Shown here: piece by piece, positions 37,303 to 49,312 of the stretch
Position numbering within the stretch: the first letter of the stretch is position 1
Layout: every line of letters begins with the position of its first letter
NCBI GenBank assembly: GCA_003349885.1
Contig: QFXC01000013.1
Location: forward strand, 186,001-250,000
Source of the DNA: an endosymbiont of Galathealinum brachiosum
GTDB taxonomy: Bacteria; Pseudomonadota; Gammaproteobacteria; SZUA-229
Length of the DNA stretch: 64,000 bases
Reading direction: 5' to 3'
The notes under the pieces: model-generated
The model's database searches: none
Told to the model about the DNA's origin: nothing
What the model saw: only the letters and a program-made list of their open reading frames with translations
Position numbers and translations under genes: made by a program

Positions 37303-39267
37303 TTATGCACCTGGAGTAGCAAACCAGTACAACAAACCCACCAGACCAATAATCATGGCAAATGCATAATGATAAAGCATGCCTGTTTGCACATGGCGAA
37401 CAACACCTGCAAACCAGCCAACCAGCTTAGCAGAACCATTAATAATGAAACCATCGATAATGGTTACATCTCCACCTTTCCAGAAACCTTTACCCAGCGC
37501 GCGACTACCATCACTAAATACTTTTACATAAAGCTCATCCATCCAGTATTTTTTATCCAGCATTTTATAAATAAAGGAGAATTTCTGACTGGCAGTTTCA
37601 GCAATTTGTGGTTTTTTCATATAGATATACCAGGCCGCACCAACACCTGCCATGGCAAGTGCAAATGGCCATGAAGCAACACCATGCTGAATCATTGCCC
37701 ACTGCCCGTGATAATGCTCACCTACACTTGAAAGCACATCATGTGATTCTTTTACAAAAATTACATCTTTGAAATATTCACCAAACAACATAGGCTCAAT
37801 TGTCATCCAGCCAATAACCACCGAGAAAAAGGCCAGAACAACTAATGGCACAGTAACTACCCAGGGCGTTTCATGTAAATGCTCTTTGGTGTGCTGATCC
37901 ATTCTTTCTTCACCGTGGAACACCAGGAAGTACATTCTGAATGAGTAAAAAGCAGTAACAAATACACCCGCTAAAACCATTAGATAAACAATATCTGAAC
38001 CAGGTAAACTGGACTCACCAACCGCAAGAATAATTGAGTCTTTAGAGAAGAAGCCTGAAAAACCGGGGAAGCCAATTAATGCTAATGAGCCGATCAAAGA
38101 CGTTATCCAGGTAATCGGCATATACTTTCTTAAACCACCCATCTTGCGCATATCCTGCTCATGATGCATGGCGATAATAACCGAACCCGCAGCTAAAAAT
38201 AACAGAGCCTTAAAGAAGGCATGGGTCATTAGATGGAAAACGCCCGCTGAATATGCAGATACACCAAGTGCAACGGTCATATAACCAAGCTGAGAAAGCG
38301 TAGAATAAGCCACTACCCGTTTTATATCATTCTGAACGATACCAATCAGCCCCATAAAGAGCGCAGTAATTGCACCTGCAGCCATAACAAATGTTAATGC
38401 TGTTTCAGAAAGCTCAAATAAAGGTGACATACGCGCCACCATAAAGATGCCCGCTGTTACCATTGTTGCAGCGTGAATTAATGCAGATATAGGTGTTGGG
38501 CCTTCCATTGAGTCAGGCAGCCAGACATGTAATGGAAATTGTGCCGACTTACCCATTGCACCAATAAATAATAAAATACAGATTACAGTCATCACCGACC
38601 ATTGCGCATCACCAACCAGATTAATTGTCTGGTTCGCAATTTGTGGTGCAGCTTCAAAAACATCTTTGTAATCAAGACTACCCGCATACATAACGACTGC
38701 AGCAATACCAAGGATAAAACCAAAGTCACCGACACGGTTAACTAGAAATGCTTTCAGATTGGCATATATAGCCGTCTCTCTTTTGTACCAGAAACCAATT
38801 AACAGATACGAAACTAAACCTACCGCTTCCCAACCAAAAAATAACTGCAGGAAGTTATTTGACATTACCAGCATTAACATGGAAAAAGTAAACAGAGAAA
38901 TATAACTAAAGAATCGCTGATAACCCGGGTCATCACGCATGTATCCAATGGTATACAAATGCACCATTAATGAAACACCCGTAACAACACACATCATCAT
39001 AACTGTAAGCTGGTCGACTAAAAATCCAATTTCAAATCGCAGCCCATCACTCACCATCCAGGTATATACCGTCTGGTTATAAACTTCACCTGCTTCAAGA
39101 ACAATGTAGTTATAAGCCATTAATGACAGAATAAATGATGTCGCCACACCCGCAATGGTTACTGTATGCGCACCAGAACGACCGATAACTTTACCAAAGA
39201 AACCTGCCATAATCGCACCAAATAATGATGCTAGAGGTATCGCTAAATAAATAAATTCCATATCCAT
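37303..39267 (-). CDS. nuoL: NADH-quinone oxidoreductase subunit L
   Basis: 654 residues. The largest antiporter-like subunit, with about 16 helices including the long C-terminal lateral helix region that links the pumping modules. Key motifs: FFGWEAVGLVSYLLIGFWY, AQFPLHVWLPDSMEGPTPISALIHAATMV and KRVVAYSTLSQLGYM. It starts five bases after nuoK; an ATG-GAT-ATG start leaves two possible initiation codons two residues apart. Confidence 0.97.
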   Translation of the reverse strand: MDMEFIYLAIPLASLFGAIMAGFFGKVIGRSGAHTVTIAGVATSFILSLMAYNYIVLEAGEVYNQTVYTWMVSDGLRFEIGFLVDQLTVMMMCVVTGVSLMVHLYTIGYMRDDPGYQRFFSYISLFTFSMLMLVMSNNFLQLFFGWEAVGLVSYLLIGFWYKRETAIYANLKAFLVNRVGDFGFILGIAAVVMYAGSLDYKDVFEAAPQIANQTINLVGDAQWSVMTVICILLFIGAMGKSAQFPLHVWLPDSMEGPTPISALIHAATMVTAGIFMVARMSPLFELSETALTFVMAAGAITALFMGLIGIVQNDIKRVVAYSTLSQLGYMTVALGVSAYSAGVFHLMTHAFFKALLFLAAGSVIIAMHHEQDMRKMGGLRKYMPITWITSLIGSLALIGFPGFSGFFSKDSIILAVGESSLPGSDIVYLMVLAGVFVTAFYSFRMYFLVFHGEERMDQHTKEHLHETPWVVTVPLVVLAFFSVVIGWMTIEPMLFGEYFKDVIFVKESHDVLSSVGEHYHGQWAMIQHGVASWPFALAMAGVGAAWYIYMKKPQIAETASQKFSFIYKMLDKKYWMDELYVKVFSDGSRALGKGFWKGGDVTIIDGFIINGSAKLVGWFAGVVRHVQTGMLYHYAFAMIIGLVGLLYWFATPGA

Positions 39268-39272
39268 TCGTT

Positions 39273-39578
39273 CTAACCCTTCATCGTATTCAGTTCAGAC
39301 ACATTAATTGTCTGTCGGTTACGGAACACGACCACGAGAATCGCAAGCCCGATTGCAGCTTCTGCAGCTGCAACAGTAAGAATAAAGAAAACAAATACCT
39401 GACCCGCCGTATCACCCAGAAAATGCGAGAAAGCAATAAAATTAATATTGACTGCCAGTAGCATTAATTCGATACACATCAAAAGCACAATGACATTTTT
39501 ACGATTAATAAAAATCCCTGCGATACTAATTGAAAAGAGTATCGCACCAAGAATTAGATAGCTGGATAATGGGATCAT
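39273..39578 (-). CDS. nuoK: NADH-quinone oxidoreductase subunit K
   Basis: 101 residues, three membrane helices, standard length. Conserved acidic residues lie within helices 2 and 3 ([11 protein letters not shown] and [11 protein letters not shown]). Part of the proton path of complex I. Start overlaps the nuoJ stop by 4 nt (ATGA). Confidence 0.97.
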   Translation of the reverse strand: MIPLSSYLILGAILFSISIAGIFINRKNVIVLLMCIELMLLAVNINFIAFSHFLGDTAGQVFVFFILTVAAAEAAIGLAILVVVFRNRQTINVSELNTMKG

Positions 39579-40195
39579 TGCCTTTCCTCCGAGTCAATGG
39601 CTTCCGATTTCATTTTTACTATACGTAAACGATCTTCTTTCATGACTTTCATCTGCTCACCCGGCACTTGATGACGGGTATTAGGACGACGACGCATTGT
39701 TAAAGTAATTGCAGCAACAATAGCGACTAGTAAAATTACAGATGCCAGCTCAAATGCGTAAACATATTCTGTATAAAGCACACGACCCAGCTCTTTAGTA
39801 TTACTGTAATCTGCTGCATGTTTTTCCGGTGCAGCAAATGCCTGTAAACCAAACTGTTCAGGACCCACAACCATAATCATTTGCACAATCAGTAATATTG
39901 CAATCGCGATACCAAAGGGCGCATAACGCATTAAACCTTCACGCATACGCGTAATATTGATATCCAGCATCATCACTACAAAGAGGAAAAGAACCATTAC
40001 AGCACCGACATAAACCAGCACGAGTGTAATCGCCAGAAACTCGGCTTCCAGTAATAACCAGATAGCGGAACTTGCAAAAAATGTAAGCACTAAAAAGAGT
40101 ACTGAATGCACTGGATTTCGTGCACCAACCACGCCCAATGCAGACACTACCATCAAGGCAGAAAAAGCATAAAAGACGATTTCAAAAAATGTCAT
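39575..40195 (-). CDS. nuoJ: NADH-quinone oxidoreductase subunit J
   Basis: 206 residues with five membrane helices and a hydrophilic C-terminal tail. Typical segments are [23 protein letters not shown] (in the first half) and [19 protein letters not shown] membrane-arm subunit next to NuoK; its third helix carries the pi-bulge region in solved complexes. It follows nuoI by 28 bases and overlaps nuoK. Confidence 0.96.
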   Translation of the reverse strand: MTFFEIVFYAFSALMVVSALGVVGARNPVHSVLFLVLTFFASSAIWLLLEAEFLAITLVLVYVGAVMVLFLFVVMMLDINITRMREGLMRYAPFGIAIAILLIVQMIMVVGPEQFGLQAFAAPEKHAADYSNTKELGRVLYTEYVYAFELASVILLVAIVAAITLTMRRRPNTRHQVPGEQMKVMKEDRLRIVKMKSEAIDSEERQ

Positions 40196-40223
40196 GTGTT
40201 CATTCCGGTTACGTTATTTCAAT

Positions 40224-40718
40224 TTATCGGTAAGGTGCATCAGCTGCACGATTTGCTGCTATCGATTCTTCGTATTTATCACCAACAGCCAGCAACTTAT
40301 CTTTAGTCATAATGTTTTCACCACGATTTTCAAAATGGTATTCAAAAACATCCGTTTCCACAATTGCATCTACAGGACAGGCTTCTTCACAAAATCCACA
40401 GTAAATACATTTAAATAAATCTATATCGTATTTTGAAGTACGACGAGTACCATCATCTCGCTCTTCAACATCAATGGTAATCGCTAATGCTGGGCAAACT
40501 GCTTCACACAATTTACAGGCTATACAACGTTCTTCCCCATTTGCATAACGACGTTGCGCATGCAGCCCTCTAAAGCGAGGTGAAATAGGTGTTTTCTGTT
40601 CGGGATACTGCAGAGTAATTTTTCTTTTAAAAAGATATTTACCCGTAACCATCAAGCCCTGAATTAACTCAAGAAACAGAAAACTTTTTATATAATGTTT
40701 TATCGTTCTTATTTTCAT
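40224..40718 (-). CDS. nuoI: NADH-quinone oxidoreductase subunit I
   Basis: 164 residues from the ATG at 40718, four bases after the nuoH stop; a GTG at 40733 would overlap nuoH by 11 bases and is less likely. Two [4Fe-4S] ferredoxin motifs are visible, [12 protein letters not shown] and [12 protein letters not shown], which hold clusters N6a and N6b on the path to quinone. The N-terminal amphipathic helix attaches it to the membrane arm. Confidence 0.96.
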   Translation of the reverse strand: MKIRTIKHYIKSFLFLELIQGLMVTGKYLFKRKITLQYPEQKTPISPRFRGLHAQRRYANGEERCIACKLCEAVCPALAITIDVEERDDGTRRTSKYDIDLFKCIYCGFCEEACPVDAIVETDVFEYHFENRGENIMTKDKLLAVGDKYEESIAANRAADAPYR

Positions 40719-40722
40719 ATTT

Positions 40723-41820
40723 CTATGCTCCACCTACAGCTGCCGTAGCATTAACAGCCCATGGCCCTACCTGCATAACAACCATTACAGCCTCAACAAA
40801 TATCCAGACAATCGTTACCGGAATAAATACCTTCCAGCCTAGACGCATAATCTGGTCATAACGATATCGTGGGAAGGTTGCACGGAACCAGAGGAACATA
40901 TAAATAAAGAACATGGTTTTTAAAATAAACCAGTGAGTTCCATCACCTAACAAAGCATGATCTGACATCGAACCAAAAGGAGACATCCAGCCGCCGAAAA
41001 ACATCAATGATGTGAGCGCAGCAATAAGAATAATATTTGCATACTCTGCAAGGAAGAAAACAGCAAAAGCCATACCTGAATAATCAACATGGAAACCAGC
41101 AACGATCTCTGATTCACCTTCGGCGACATCAAATGGTGCACGGTTAGTTTCCGCAACTCCAGATATAAAATAAACAGCTAACAGTGGAAATAATGGCAAC
41201 CAGAACCACTCAGTCCAACCACCCGCTTGTTTAGCAATGATATCCCCTAAATTCAAACTGCCAGCCGCCATCAATACACCGACTAATGCGAAGCCCATAG
41301 CAATTTCATATGCAACTACCTGTGCGGCAGATCTAAGAGCACCTAAAATTGCATATTTAGAATTAGATGCCCAACCCGCAATAATGACACCATAAACACC
41401 CATAGATGTAAGTGCCAGAATATATAACAGACCTGCATTTAAATTAGATAACTGCACTCCATCAAAAAACGGTATAACTGCCCAGGCTGCTAATGCAGGC
41501 CCTAATGTTAAAATAGGTGCAAACAGAAACAGAAATTTATTCGAGTTAGTTGGAATAATAACTTCTTTAAACATCAGCTTTACAGCATCAGCAATTGGCT
41601 GCAACCAACCTTTTGGCCCCACTCTATTGGGCCCTAAACGTACCTGCATATATCCAATGATTTTTCTTTCTGCATAGGTCACATACGCAACACATAACAT
41701 CAGAGGAACCATAATAATTACGATGTATAACAGGTTTTCAGCTAGAACCTGTATCCACGAAGGCAACCAGTTCCAGAAATCAACCATAAAATCCGGGGCT
41801 AATGAGAATAACCATTCCAT
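40723..41820 (-). CDS. nuoH: NADH-quinone oxidoreductase subunit H
   Basis: 365 residues, eight or nine membrane helices. It forms most of the quinone-binding chamber at the arm junction. Conserved loops include [22 protein letters not shown] and [30 protein letters not shown] sequence (E-N-R-A-P-F-D and E-x-E-L/I motif). It lies two bases after nuoG. Confidence 0.97.
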   Translation of the reverse strand: MEWLFSLAPDFMVDFWNWLPSWIQVLAENLLYIVIIMVPLMLCVAYVTYAERKIIGYMQVRLGPNRVGPKGWLQPIADAVKLMFKEVIIPTNSNKFLFLFAPILTLGPALAAWAVIPFFDGVQLSNLNAGLLYILALTSMGVYGVIIAGWASNSKYAILGALRSAAQVVAYEIAMGFALVGVLMAAGSLNLGDIIAKQAGGWTEWFWLPLFPLLAVYFISGVAETNRAPFDVAEGESEIVAGFHVDYSGMAFAVFFLAEYANIILIAALTSLMFFGGWMSPFGSMSDHALLGDGTHWFILKTMFFIYMFLWFRATFPRYRYDQIMRLGWKVFIPVTIVWIFVEAVMVVMQVGPWAVNATAAVGGA

Positions 41821-41822
41821 AA

Positions 41823-44195
41823 TCAGGCCTTCTCCAACTCAATTGGTGAATAGGTTGTACCCATATGAATACTTAGCTCCTCTGCAGCAGGTAGCCATAC
41901 ACAATCATCGGCTATTGCATCATCAATTCTAATATCCGTCAGCTCTGTATGACCTGACTGTGTAATTGAAACTCTGTCGCCATCTTCAATTTTTAACCTG
42001 GCAGCTAATGCACTATTAATTGCTGCATTATTCTGATCTGCATCTTTAGTAAGTTGCAATGGCGTTGAACGACGTACCAGTGAATCGACTGAATACAGTG
42101 GAACATCACCGACACGCTGCAAGCCACTTGTTTGCGACACACCTGTAGCAGGAGCATCAACTGATAATGTATTATCCAACTGTATATCTCTACACTGCTC
42201 TTTCACTTCATTTCGAACATCTTCAGAAGACATATAATCAAAACCGTCGACATTCATCAGGTTCGCCAGTACACGTAAAACTTTCCAGCCTGGACGTGAC
42301 TCACCTAAAGGAGAAGTTGCACCTTTAAAGCTTTGCCAGAACCCTTCTGCATTTACATAAGTACCAGAGGTTTCTGAGAAAGCCGATAGAGGCAAAATCA
42401 CATCTGCATATTCTTTCATCGCGTCAGTTGCATAATTATTAATAACAACCTTAAAGTCTGCAGCATCAACTGCATCCATTGCTTTTACAGGATTTGCTAC
42501 ATCAAATTCAGGTTCTATATTAAATGCAATTAAAGCTTTCTTTGGTGAATCTAACATTTCAGCAATATTAGCACCCTTTGCATTCGCTTCTGAGCCACCT
42601 GCAAAACGGTGAGGAACACTTCCCGCTAACCAGGCACCTGCTGTATTTGCCGCTTCCGGTAAATACGCCAAAGTTGCACCTGTCTGTTTCGCAATCGCAC
42701 AACTTAAAGCACGCAAAGCTGAATACTGCGGATGTTGTACCGCAATATTACCTATAAAGATCGTTGCTGCTTCACCAGCCGTTTTTAATTCTTCTGCAAT
42801 AGCTTTATGACCATCATCAACTGTCGCACTGCTGATTAGTGTTGACAGATTTGCCTGATCAACACCAGCTGCTTTTGCAATACCCGCAAGATTTGTAACC
42901 ATTCCTTCTGCTGAAGAAATCAGTTCATTACTGGTTTTAAAACGCCATTTAAATTTACGTGGATTTACCGCAGAGATTTTCACCTGATGGTGACGGAATG
43001 CTTTTCTAAATCGATGAGCAATAAGTGGCTGCTCTTTACGAACATGTGAACCCACTAATAAAATGGCTTCTAATCGCTCAATTGACTCAATATCTTTAGC
43101 AATCCAGGGCATGACGGGTGCAAAGTCCTGATCGGTAAAATCTGTTTGTCTCAAACGGTGATCAATATTATTACTACCTAAACCACGCACTAACTTCTGA
43201 GATAAATAATGTTCTTCCAGAGTTGCATTTGGAGATATCCAGCAAGCAATCTCATCCGCAGAATTTTCTTTAATAACTAACTGCAAACCATCAACCGCAT
43301 ACTGCAGCGCAGTATTCCAGTCTGTCTCTACCCACTCGCCATTTAACTTCATCATGGGTTTAGTTGCACGATCATCAGAATATAAACCCTGATAACTAAA
43401 ACGATCACGATCTGAAATCCAGACTTCATTTATGGATTCGTTTGCACGGGGCACAACACGGTTCACTTTTCCATCCAGTGTATGAATGTATAAATTTGAA
43501 CCAACTGAATCATGAGGCGACACGCTAACATGCTGTTGCATTTCCCATGCTCGTCCCGTAAAGCGAGAAGGTTTTGCGGTTAACGCGCCCACCGGGCAAA
43601 TATCAATCACGTTACCTGACATTTCTGAATCAACGCTCTTAGCGATGAATGTACCAATAACTGCACGGTCACCACGATCCGTCATACCCAGTTCACGCAT
43701 GCCGGCAATTTCTTCACCAAAACGCACACAACGGGTACATTGAATACAACGCGTTAATTCTGTTTGAATTAAGGGTCCAATATCTTTATCAAAAACCACT
43801 CGCTTAATATCGGTGTACTGAGATTTATCACCACCGTAAGCAACTGATAAATCCTGTAATTCGCATTCACCACCCTGATCACAAATCGGACAATCTAAAG
43901 GGTGATTAATCAGTAAAAATTCCATTACTGATTTTTGTGCTTCAACTGCTTTCGCTGACTGAGTATGAACAACCATGCCTTCCATAATGGGCGTTGCACA
44001 GGCAGGCATAGGCTTAGGCGCTTTTTCAACATCAACTAAACACATACGACAGTTTGCCGCGACAGATAACTTATCGTGATAACAGAAACGCGGAATATGA
44101 ATACCCGCTTTATCTGTTGCCTGAATTAACATTGAGCCTTTTGGTGCAGATAACTCTACATCATCAACGGTAAATGTAACTTGATCATCTGACAT
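41823..44195 (-). CDS. nuoG: NADH-quinone oxidoreductase subunit G
   Basis: 790 residues. The N-terminal [2Fe-2S] domain has [15 protein letters not shown] and a further Cys in PMPACATP; next come the His/Cys cluster motif [18 protein letters not shown] and [13 protein letters not shown] with a distal CPVGAL. The remainder is a molybdopterin-oxidoreductase-like domain without a cofactor role. It is shorter than E. coli NuoG (about 900), the length common in many other proteobacteria. Start overlaps the nuoF stop by one base (TAATG). Confidence 0.96.
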   Translation of the reverse strand: MSDDQVTFTVDDVELSAPKGSMLIQATDKAGIHIPRFCYHDKLSVAANCRMCLVDVEKAPKPMPACATPIMEGMVVHTQSAKAVEAQKSVMEFLLINHPLDCPICDQGGECELQDLSVAYGGDKSQYTDIKRVVFDKDIGPLIQTELTRCIQCTRCVRFGEEIAGMRELGMTDRGDRAVIGTFIAKSVDSEMSGNVIDICPVGALTAKPSRFTGRAWEMQQHVSVSPHDSVGSNLYIHTLDGKVNRVVPRANESINEVWISDRDRFSYQGLYSDDRATKPMMKLNGEWVETDWNTALQYAVDGLQLVIKENSADEIACWISPNATLEEHYLSQKLVRGLGSNNIDHRLRQTDFTDQDFAPVMPWIAKDIESIERLEAILLVGSHVRKEQPLIAHRFRKAFRHHQVKISAVNPRKFKWRFKTSNELISSAEGMVTNLAGIAKAAGVDQANLSTLISSATVDDGHKAIAEELKTAGEAATIFIGNIAVQHPQYSALRALSCAIAKQTGATLAYLPEAANTAGAWLAGSVPHRFAGGSEANAKGANIAEMLDSPKKALIAFNIEPEFDVANPVKAMDAVDAADFKVVINNYATDAMKEYADVILPLSAFSETSGTYVNAEGFWQSFKGATSPLGESRPGWKVLRVLANLMNVDGFDYMSSEDVRNEVKEQCRDIQLDNTLSVDAPATGVSQTSGLQRVGDVPLYSVDSLVRRSTPLQLTKDADQNNAAINSALAARLKIEDGDRVSITQSGHTELTDIRIDDAIADDCVWLPAAEELSIHMGTTYSPIELEKA

Positions 44196-45484
44196 TATTT
44201 GCCCGCCCCACTGTCAATCATGGAACATTTATGTTCGATGTAATATTCAAATTCTTCACGGTAATGTTTAATAAAACTTCTTACCGGCATTGCAGCTGCA
44301 TCACCTAATGCACAAATAGTACGGCCTTCAATTTTTGCAGCAACATCATCTAATCGATCCAGATCTTCTGGCTCGCCTTTACCTTCAACGATTCGGGTAA
44401 GCATACGATACAACCAACCGGTACCTTCACGGCAAGGTGTGCACTGACCACACGACTCTGAGAAATAGAAACGCGACAAACGTTGCAAGACTTTTACCAT
44501 ATCAGTGCTGTCATCCATTACGATAAGCGCACCTGAACCTAACATTGAACCAGCTTTAGTAATGCCATCATAATCCATAGTAGACTCAAGCATAATTTCA
44601 GCTGGCACAACCGGGACAGATGAACCGCCTGGTATAACCGCTTTTAATTTACGACCTTCGGTAACACCGCCAGCAATTTCTAATAATTCTTTAAATGGTA
44701 TACCCATGTTAACTTCAAAGTTACCGGGATTTTGCACATGACCGGAAACTGAAAAACATTTTGTCCCACCTGAATTTTCAACACCAAAGTTTTTAAACCA
44801 CTCTGCACCTTCACGCACAATGCTTGGTACCGAAGCAAGTGATTCAGTATTATTGATAGTGGTAGGTTTTCCATATAAACCCACATTCGCGGGGAATGGC
44901 GGCTTAAATCTTGGTTGACCTTTTTTACCTTCAAGTGATTCTAATAACGCGGTTTCTTCACCACAGATATAAGCACCTGCACCGAGTGTTGGATACAAAT
45001 CAAAATCAACACCCGAGCCATTAATATTTTTACCTAAGTGACCTTTTTCATAAGCTTCTTTTACTGCGCCAGCGAAATGATCATATACATCATCCATAAA
45101 CTCGCCGCGCATATAGTTGTAACCCACGGTTGCACCTATGCAATAACCTGCAATCAACATACCTTCAACTAAAGCATGTGGATTAAAACGTAGTATATCT
45201 CGGTCTTTACACGTACCCGGTTCTGATTCATCCGAATTACATACAATGTATTTTTGTACCGGTGCATTGCGAGGCATAAAGCTCCACTTCAAACCGGTTG
45301 GAAAACCTGCCCCGCCACGACCGCGTAAACCGGAAGCTTTTACAATTTCGATCACATCTTCCGGAGATAACTTTTCTTCCAGAATTTTATTCCATGCCTG
45401 ATAACCACCTACTTTCAGGTAATTTTCATAGGACCATTGCTCGCTTTCAAATTGCAGCGTTGCGTAGCAAACTTCGTTAGCCAT
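44195..45484 (-). CDS. nuoF: NADH-quinone oxidoreductase subunit F
   Basis: 429 residues. It binds NADH and FMN at the tip of the peripheral arm: [16 protein letters not shown] for nucleotide/FMN binding and [19 protein letters not shown]. The [4Fe-4S] N3 cluster motif is [12 protein letters not shown] with a later Cys in ICALGDAA. Two bases separate it from nuoE. Confidence 0.97.
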   Translation of the reverse strand: MANEVCYATLQFESEQWSYENYLKVGGYQAWNKILEEKLSPEDVIEIVKASGLRGRGGAGFPTGLKWSFMPRNAPVQKYIVCNSDESEPGTCKDRDILRFNPHALVEGMLIAGYCIGATVGYNYMRGEFMDDVYDHFAGAVKEAYEKGHLGKNINGSGVDFDLYPTLGAGAYICGEETALLESLEGKKGQPRFKPPFPANVGLYGKPTTINNTESLASVPSIVREGAEWFKNFGVENSGGTKCFSVSGHVQNPGNFEVNMGIPFKELLEIAGGVTEGRKLKAVIPGGSSVPVVPAEIMLESTMDYDGITKAGSMLGSGALIVMDDSTDMVKVLQRLSRFYFSESCGQCTPCREGTGWLYRMLTRIVEGKGEPEDLDRLDDVAAKIEGRTICALGDAAAMPVRSFIKHYREEFEYYIEHKCSMIDSGAGK

Positions 45485-45486
45485 GC

Positions 45487-45978
45487 TTACTCCAGCCCGT
45501 CGATGATCTCATCCACTTTTTCAGGGGTGAGCTCTGTGTAATATTTATGATTAACCTGCATCATTGGGCCACCGGCACAGGCTGCAAGACATTCTTCTTC
45601 AACTTTTAAATAAATACGACCATCATCGGTGCTTTCACCAAGCTTAATGCCTAGTTTTTTCTCAAGGTGATTAACAATCGTATCTGAACCCATTAGCATG
45701 CAACAAACATTGGTACAAACCGCAACATTATTCCTGCCAACCGGATTTAATTCATACATAGAATAGAAGCTAGCCACTTCATAAACTTCTATTTTTGAAA
45801 GTTCTAATTTTTTTGCTACTGCATCCATTAAAGGCACGGTTAAGAAACCTTTATTTTGATGTTGGGCAGCATTTAATGCCGCTAACAACGCAGATTTTTT
45901 ATGCTCGGGCGGGTAACGAGATTCCCACTCGGCAATTTCTTCTAAGGTATGTGCTGAGAGTATTTGTTCGTCTGTCAT
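45487..45978 (-). CDS. nuoE: NADH-quinone oxidoreductase subunit E
   Basis: 163 residues, thioredoxin-like [2Fe-2S] protein. Cluster ligands are in CTNVCCML (first Cys pair) and CLAACAGGP (second). It carries the off-path N1a cluster next to NuoF. It starts four bases after the nuoD stop. Confidence 0.96.
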   Translation of the reverse strand: MTDEQILSAHTLEEIAEWESRYPPEHKKSALLAALNAAQHQNKGFLTVPLMDAVAKKLELSKIEVYEVASFYSMYELNPVGRNNVAVCTNVCCMLMGSDTIVNHLEKKLGIKLGESTDDGRIYLKVEEECLAACAGGPMMQVNHKYYTELTPEKVDEIIDGLE

Positions 45979-45982
45979 AATC

Positions 45983-47236
45983 TTATCTATCTATCTCGCC
46001 AAATACGATGTCCTGCGTACCAATAACTGCAACCACATCGGATAACATATGTCCGCGAGTCATTTCATCTAGTGCAGACAAATGCGCGAATCCCGGTGCT
46101 CTAATTTTCATACGGTAAGGTTTATTCGCACCATCTGACATCAGGTAAACACCAAATTCACCCTTAGGATGTTCAACTGCACCGTAAGCCTCACCTTCTG
46201 GCAAACAGTAACCTTCAGTGAACAATTTAAAGTGATGAATCAGAGATTCCATATCACCTTTCATTTCTTCTCGTCTGGGTGGTGTTACTTTATGATCCTG
46301 AGCCATTACGATACCCGGGTTAGCCCTTAACCAGTCAACACATTGCTTGATAATGCGATTTGACTGGCGCATTTCTTCCATACGCACAAGATAGCGATCA
46401 TAAGAATCACCATTTGTACCAACAGGAATATCAAAATCTATTTTGTCGTAAACAGCATAAGGCTGTTTTTTACGCAGATCCCACTCAATACCTGAGCCAC
46501 GCAACATGGGGCCGGTAAAACCTAACTGCATAGCTCGCTCAGGCGAAACAATTGCAATATCAACCAGACGTTGTTTCCAGATACGATTGTCTGTTAACAG
46601 TGTTTCATACTCATCAACATAACCGGGGAAACGCGTTGTAAAATCTTCTATAAAATCAAGAAGAGACCCGCTACGAGTATCATTTAATCGACTAACTTCT
46701 TTCTGGCTATGCCATTTAGATGCTTTGTACTGAGGCATTGAATCAGGCAAGTCACGAGCTACACCCCCAGGGCGATAATAAGTTGCGTGTAAACGCGCAC
46801 CGGATACCGCTTCATATACATCCATTAAATCTTCACGTTCACGGAAGGCATACAGAAACATGGTCATCGCGCCCACATCCAGACCGTGAGCACCTATCCA
46901 TAACAGATGGTTTAATAATCGTGTAATTTCATCAAACATCACTCGAATGTATTGAGCTCGCTCTGGCACTTCAACACCTAGAAGTTTTTCTAACGCAAGA
47001 ATATAACCATGCTCATTTGACATCATGGATACATAATCAAGACGATCCATATAACCAATACTTTGATTATAGGGTTTTGACTCCGCCAGTTTTTCAGTTG
47101 CACGATGCAACAAACCAATGTGTGGATCGGCTCGCTGAATAACTTCTCCATCCATTTCTAAAATTAGACGTAGCACACCATGGGCTGCAGGATGCTGGGG
47201 ACCAAAATTCAGTGTGTAATTGCGAATTTCAGGCAT
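45983..47236 (-). CDS. nuoD: NADH-quinone oxidoreductase subunit D
   Basis: 417 residues, 49-kDa-type subunit that lines the quinone site with NuoB and NuoH. It opens with [19 protein letters not shown], whose His residues face quinone, and has [28 protein letters not shown] and the C-terminal DIVFGEIDR. It is separate from nuoC, unlike the fused E. coli gene, with a two-base gap. Confidence 0.97.
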   Translation of the reverse strand: MPEIRNYTLNFGPQHPAAHGVLRLILEMDGEVIQRADPHIGLLHRATEKLAESKPYNQSIGYMDRLDYVSMMSNEHGYILALEKLLGVEVPERAQYIRVMFDEITRLLNHLLWIGAHGLDVGAMTMFLYAFREREDLMDVYEAVSGARLHATYYRPGGVARDLPDSMPQYKASKWHSQKEVSRLNDTRSGSLLDFIEDFTTRFPGYVDEYETLLTDNRIWKQRLVDIAIVSPERAMQLGFTGPMLRGSGIEWDLRKKQPYAVYDKIDFDIPVGTNGDSYDRYLVRMEEMRQSNRIIKQCVDWLRANPGIVMAQDHKVTPPRREEMKGDMESLIHHFKLFTEGYCLPEGEAYGAVEHPKGEFGVYLMSDGANKPYRMKIRAPGFAHLSALDEMTRGHMLSDVVAVIGTQDIVFGEIDR

Positions 47237-47238
47237 GT

Positions 47239-47958
47239 TTATTCTTCACTTTCCGATTCATTAGCAGACAGGTCTTGACGATTATTATTTTCTCTAATAA
47301 CCCGTGGCACAAGAACGCGTGGCTCAATACTCACAGGCTCATATACAACACGTTTCTGTTCTTCGTCATAACGCATTTCAACATTACCTGACAAAGGAAA
47401 ATCTTTTCTAAAAGGGTGACCCACAAAACCGTAATCGGTAAGAATACGACGTAGATCAGGATGCCCGTCAAAATGAATACCAAATAGATCAAACGCTTCT
47501 CGCTCAAACCAGTTAACACCATTCCAGATATCTACAACTGATTTAACAACAGGGTAAGCATCATCTTCAGCAAACACGCGAACACGAATACGTTGATTAT
47601 TTTTAATTGATAATAAATGAGACACGACTGCAAAACGTTTACGGTCAGACTGGTTTTTAGGAAGCTCGTCACCAAATTTTAAACGACCATGCTGCGCACT
47701 ATCAATACCCCGGCTAAAGCCGTTTGCGGATGCATCGGTTTTCCATTCATCCTGACCATAAGCAGAATAATCAACACCACACAAATCTATTAGAATCTCA
47801 AAAGCAAAAGCGTCATCATTATGCAATTTTTTACAAACCGCGAGATAATCACTTGCAGATACTTCGATTGTGATCTCACCCAGCTCTAATGTTTTACTTT
47901 GCAGCTGACTTCCAAAGGACTGTTCAAGCTGTTCTGATAACTTTTCAATCTTGCTCAT
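47239..47958 (-). CDS. nuoC: NADH-quinone oxidoreductase subunit C
   Basis: 239 residues, 30-kDa-type subunit of the peripheral arm. The family signature [28 protein letters not shown] segment and [12 protein letters not shown] near the C-terminus are present. An insert with [20 protein letters not shown] lengthens the middle compared with short NuoC forms. Five bases from nuoB. Confidence 0.96.
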   Translation of the reverse strand: MSKIEKLSEQLEQSFGSQLQSKTLELGEITIEVSASDYLAVCKKLHNDDAFAFEILIDLCGVDYSAYGQDEWKTDASANGFSRGIDSAQHGRLKFGDELPKNQSDRKRFAVVSHLLSIKNNQRIRVRVFAEDDAYPVVKSVVDIWNGVNWFEREAFDLFGIHFDGHPDLRRILTDYGFVGHPFRKDFPLSGNVEMRYDEEQKRVVYEPVSIEPRVLVPRVIRENNNRQDLSANESESEE

Positions 47959-47963
47959 ATTTA

Positions 47964-48446
47964 TTAAGCCTGACGCGCAATAGTGCAGGTGCGCTTAATT
48001 TTGTTTTGCAATTGAATGATGCCATATATCAGCGCTTCAGCTGTCGGAGGACAACCGGGCACATAAATATCTACGGGAATAATTCGATCACAGCCCCTGA
48101 CCACAGAATAAGAGTAATGATAATAACCACCACCATTGGCACATGACCCCATTGAGATAACCCAACGTGGTTCTGGCATCTGGTCATAAACTTTGCGAAG
48201 TGCCGGTGCCATTTTATTTGTCAGGGTACCCGCAACAATCATTACATCTGATTGACGAGGTGAACCGCGAAATATTATACCGAAGCGATCCAGATCATAA
48301 CGTGAAGCTCCAGCTTGCATCATTTCTACTGCGCAACAGGCCAGACCAAATGTCATTGGCCACATAGAACCAGTACGCGCCCAGTTAACAACCGTATCAA
48401 CAGAGGTTGTTACATAACCTTTTTCCAGAATGCCTTCTATTCCCAT
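47964..48446 (-). CDS. nuoB: NADH-quinone oxidoreductase subunit B
   Basis: 160 residues from the ATG at 48446, with AAGGGG about seven bases upstream and a 10-base overlap with nuoA; an upstream GTG at 48467 is rejected because it lies inside that ribosome-site region. [4Fe-4S] N2 cluster ligands are in [19 protein letters not shown] and [10 protein letters not shown]2 hands electrons to quinone. Confidence 0.97.
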   Translation of the reverse strand: MGIEGILEKGYVTTSVDTVVNWARTGSMWPMTFGLACCAVEMMQAGASRYDLDRFGIIFRGSPRQSDVMIVAGTLTNKMAPALRKVYDQMPEPRWVISMGSCANGGGYYHYSYSVVRGCDRIIPVDIYVPGCPPTAEALIYGIIQLQNKIKRTCTIARQA

Positions 48447-48796
48447 TCTAGCGCCCCTTTTTTCCACTCATATATAAAACCAATCACTAATATTCCAAGG
48501 AAAATGCCCATTGCAACAATGCCGAATAAACCAACATCTTCAAGCACAATAGCCCAGGGGAATAAAAAGGCGATTTCTAAATCAAAAATAATAAACAGGA
48601 TAGCAACCAGATAGAAACGCACATCAAACTTCAGTCGCGCATCTTCAAATGCGGAGAAGCCGCACTCATATGGTGAATTTTTTACCTCATCGGGCTTGCT
48701 GGGAGCAAGAATAAATCCACCAAGCGCAATCATAGCGACACCAACGAATAAACCAACACAGATAAATATTAAAACGGGTATGTAATTTTCGAGCAT
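48437..48796 (-). CDS. nuoA: NADH-quinone oxidoreductase subunit A
   Basis: 119 residues, three membrane helices. The loop with [40 protein letters not shown] sequence (key Cys and acidic residues in YECG and FDLE) is diagnostic. It is the first gene of the 14-gene operon; a candidate promoter lies about 45-75 bases upstream. Confidence 0.97.
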   Translation of the reverse strand: MLENYIPVLIFICVGLFVGVAMIALGGFILAPSKPDEVKNSPYECGFSAFEDARLKFDVRFYLVAILFIIFDLEIAFLFPWAIVLEDVGLFGIVAMGIFLGILVIGFIYEWKKGALEWE

Positions 48797-48841
48797 TTTA
48801 TAATTTTCTCACAGCCAGTAACGACGAGGTAAAGCTCTTGT

Positions 48842-48870
48842 AATATTTTTTCAGCACTGACTTTAGTCAA
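48842..48870 (-). promoter_or_regulatory. Candidate nuo operon promoter with overlapping palindrome
   Basis: On the minus strand TTGACT (5/6), 17-base spacer, AATATT (4/6), giving a start near 48835 and a leader of about 40 bases. A palindrome TGACT-TT-AGTCA (48858-48869, plus-strand reading) overlaps the -35 box and could be an operator. Confidence 0.4.
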
Positions 48871-49020
48871 AAAGTTTGCGATTGTCATCACTTATTATGT
48901 GTATTCCATGATAAGTGCGATTTATAGTAATTGTTATGTAAGTAAGGTTTGCTGAATTTTTGAATTTTAAAATGCGTTATTCTTTTTAAGAATATTATTA
49001 TTTTATTATTTTGCTTTTAT

Positions 49021-49063
49021 AAATATCAGGTGTATTTTAATGTTAAAAATGAACCTGATATTT
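49021..49063. repeat. 11-bp inverted repeat downstream of tRNA-Leu
   Basis: AAATATCAGGT (49021-49031) and ACCTGATATTT (49053-49063) are perfect inverted arms around a 21-base AT-rich loop, starting 9 bases after the tRNA 3' end on the minus strand. There is no T run after it, so it may be a processing or attenuation hairpin rather than a standard terminator. Confidence 0.65.
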
Positions 49064-49071
49064 ATTAAATA

Positions 49072-49157
49072 TGGTGCCGATGACTGGAGTCGAACCAGCA
49101 CGAGCAAAGCCCACTACCCCCTCAAGGTAGCGTGTCTACCAATTTCACCACATCGGC
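49072..49157 (-). tRNA. tRNA-Leu (GAG)
   Basis: 86 bases with encoded CCA and a long variable arm, a class II tRNA. Acceptor GCCGATG pairs with CATCGGC. The anticodon loop TTGAGGG between CTACC and GGTAG gives anticodon GAG. D-loop and T-arm (GGTTCGACTCC) are normal. It lies between secG and nuoA, the usual secG-tRNA-Leu position. Confidence 0.95.
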
Positions 49158-49163
49158 GTGATT

Positions 49164-49295
49164 TATACTTTATTATCTTCACGAACGCTCGGGCCTCCTG
49201 CCCTCCCTTAATTTTACGCATACCCGGCACAACATCCTGTTGTGCGTGAATGGCTCCTTGCCCGCCATTCACCCAATTTCACCACATCGGCGTGA
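49164..49295. repeat. Hairpin-rich insert and duplicated tRNA-Leu 5' fragment
   Basis: Twenty-three bases of the tRNA-Leu 5' end plus flank (49139-49161) recur exactly at 49273-49295, 134 bases further upstream in transcription direction. The DNA between contains two perfect 8-bp hairpins, GCACAACA-TCC-TGTTGTGC (about 49222-49240) and TGAATGGC...GCCATTCA (about 49247-49271). This looks like a tRNA-associated duplication carrying a miniature repeat element. Confidence 0.65.
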
Positions 49296-49312
49296 AATAT
49301 ATTACAAACAAA

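Noticed and set aside
49139..49295. Prophage or genomic-island attachment site at tRNA-Leu
   Set aside because: The duplicated piece is the tRNA 5' end and only 134 bases away, with no integrase or cargo in between.
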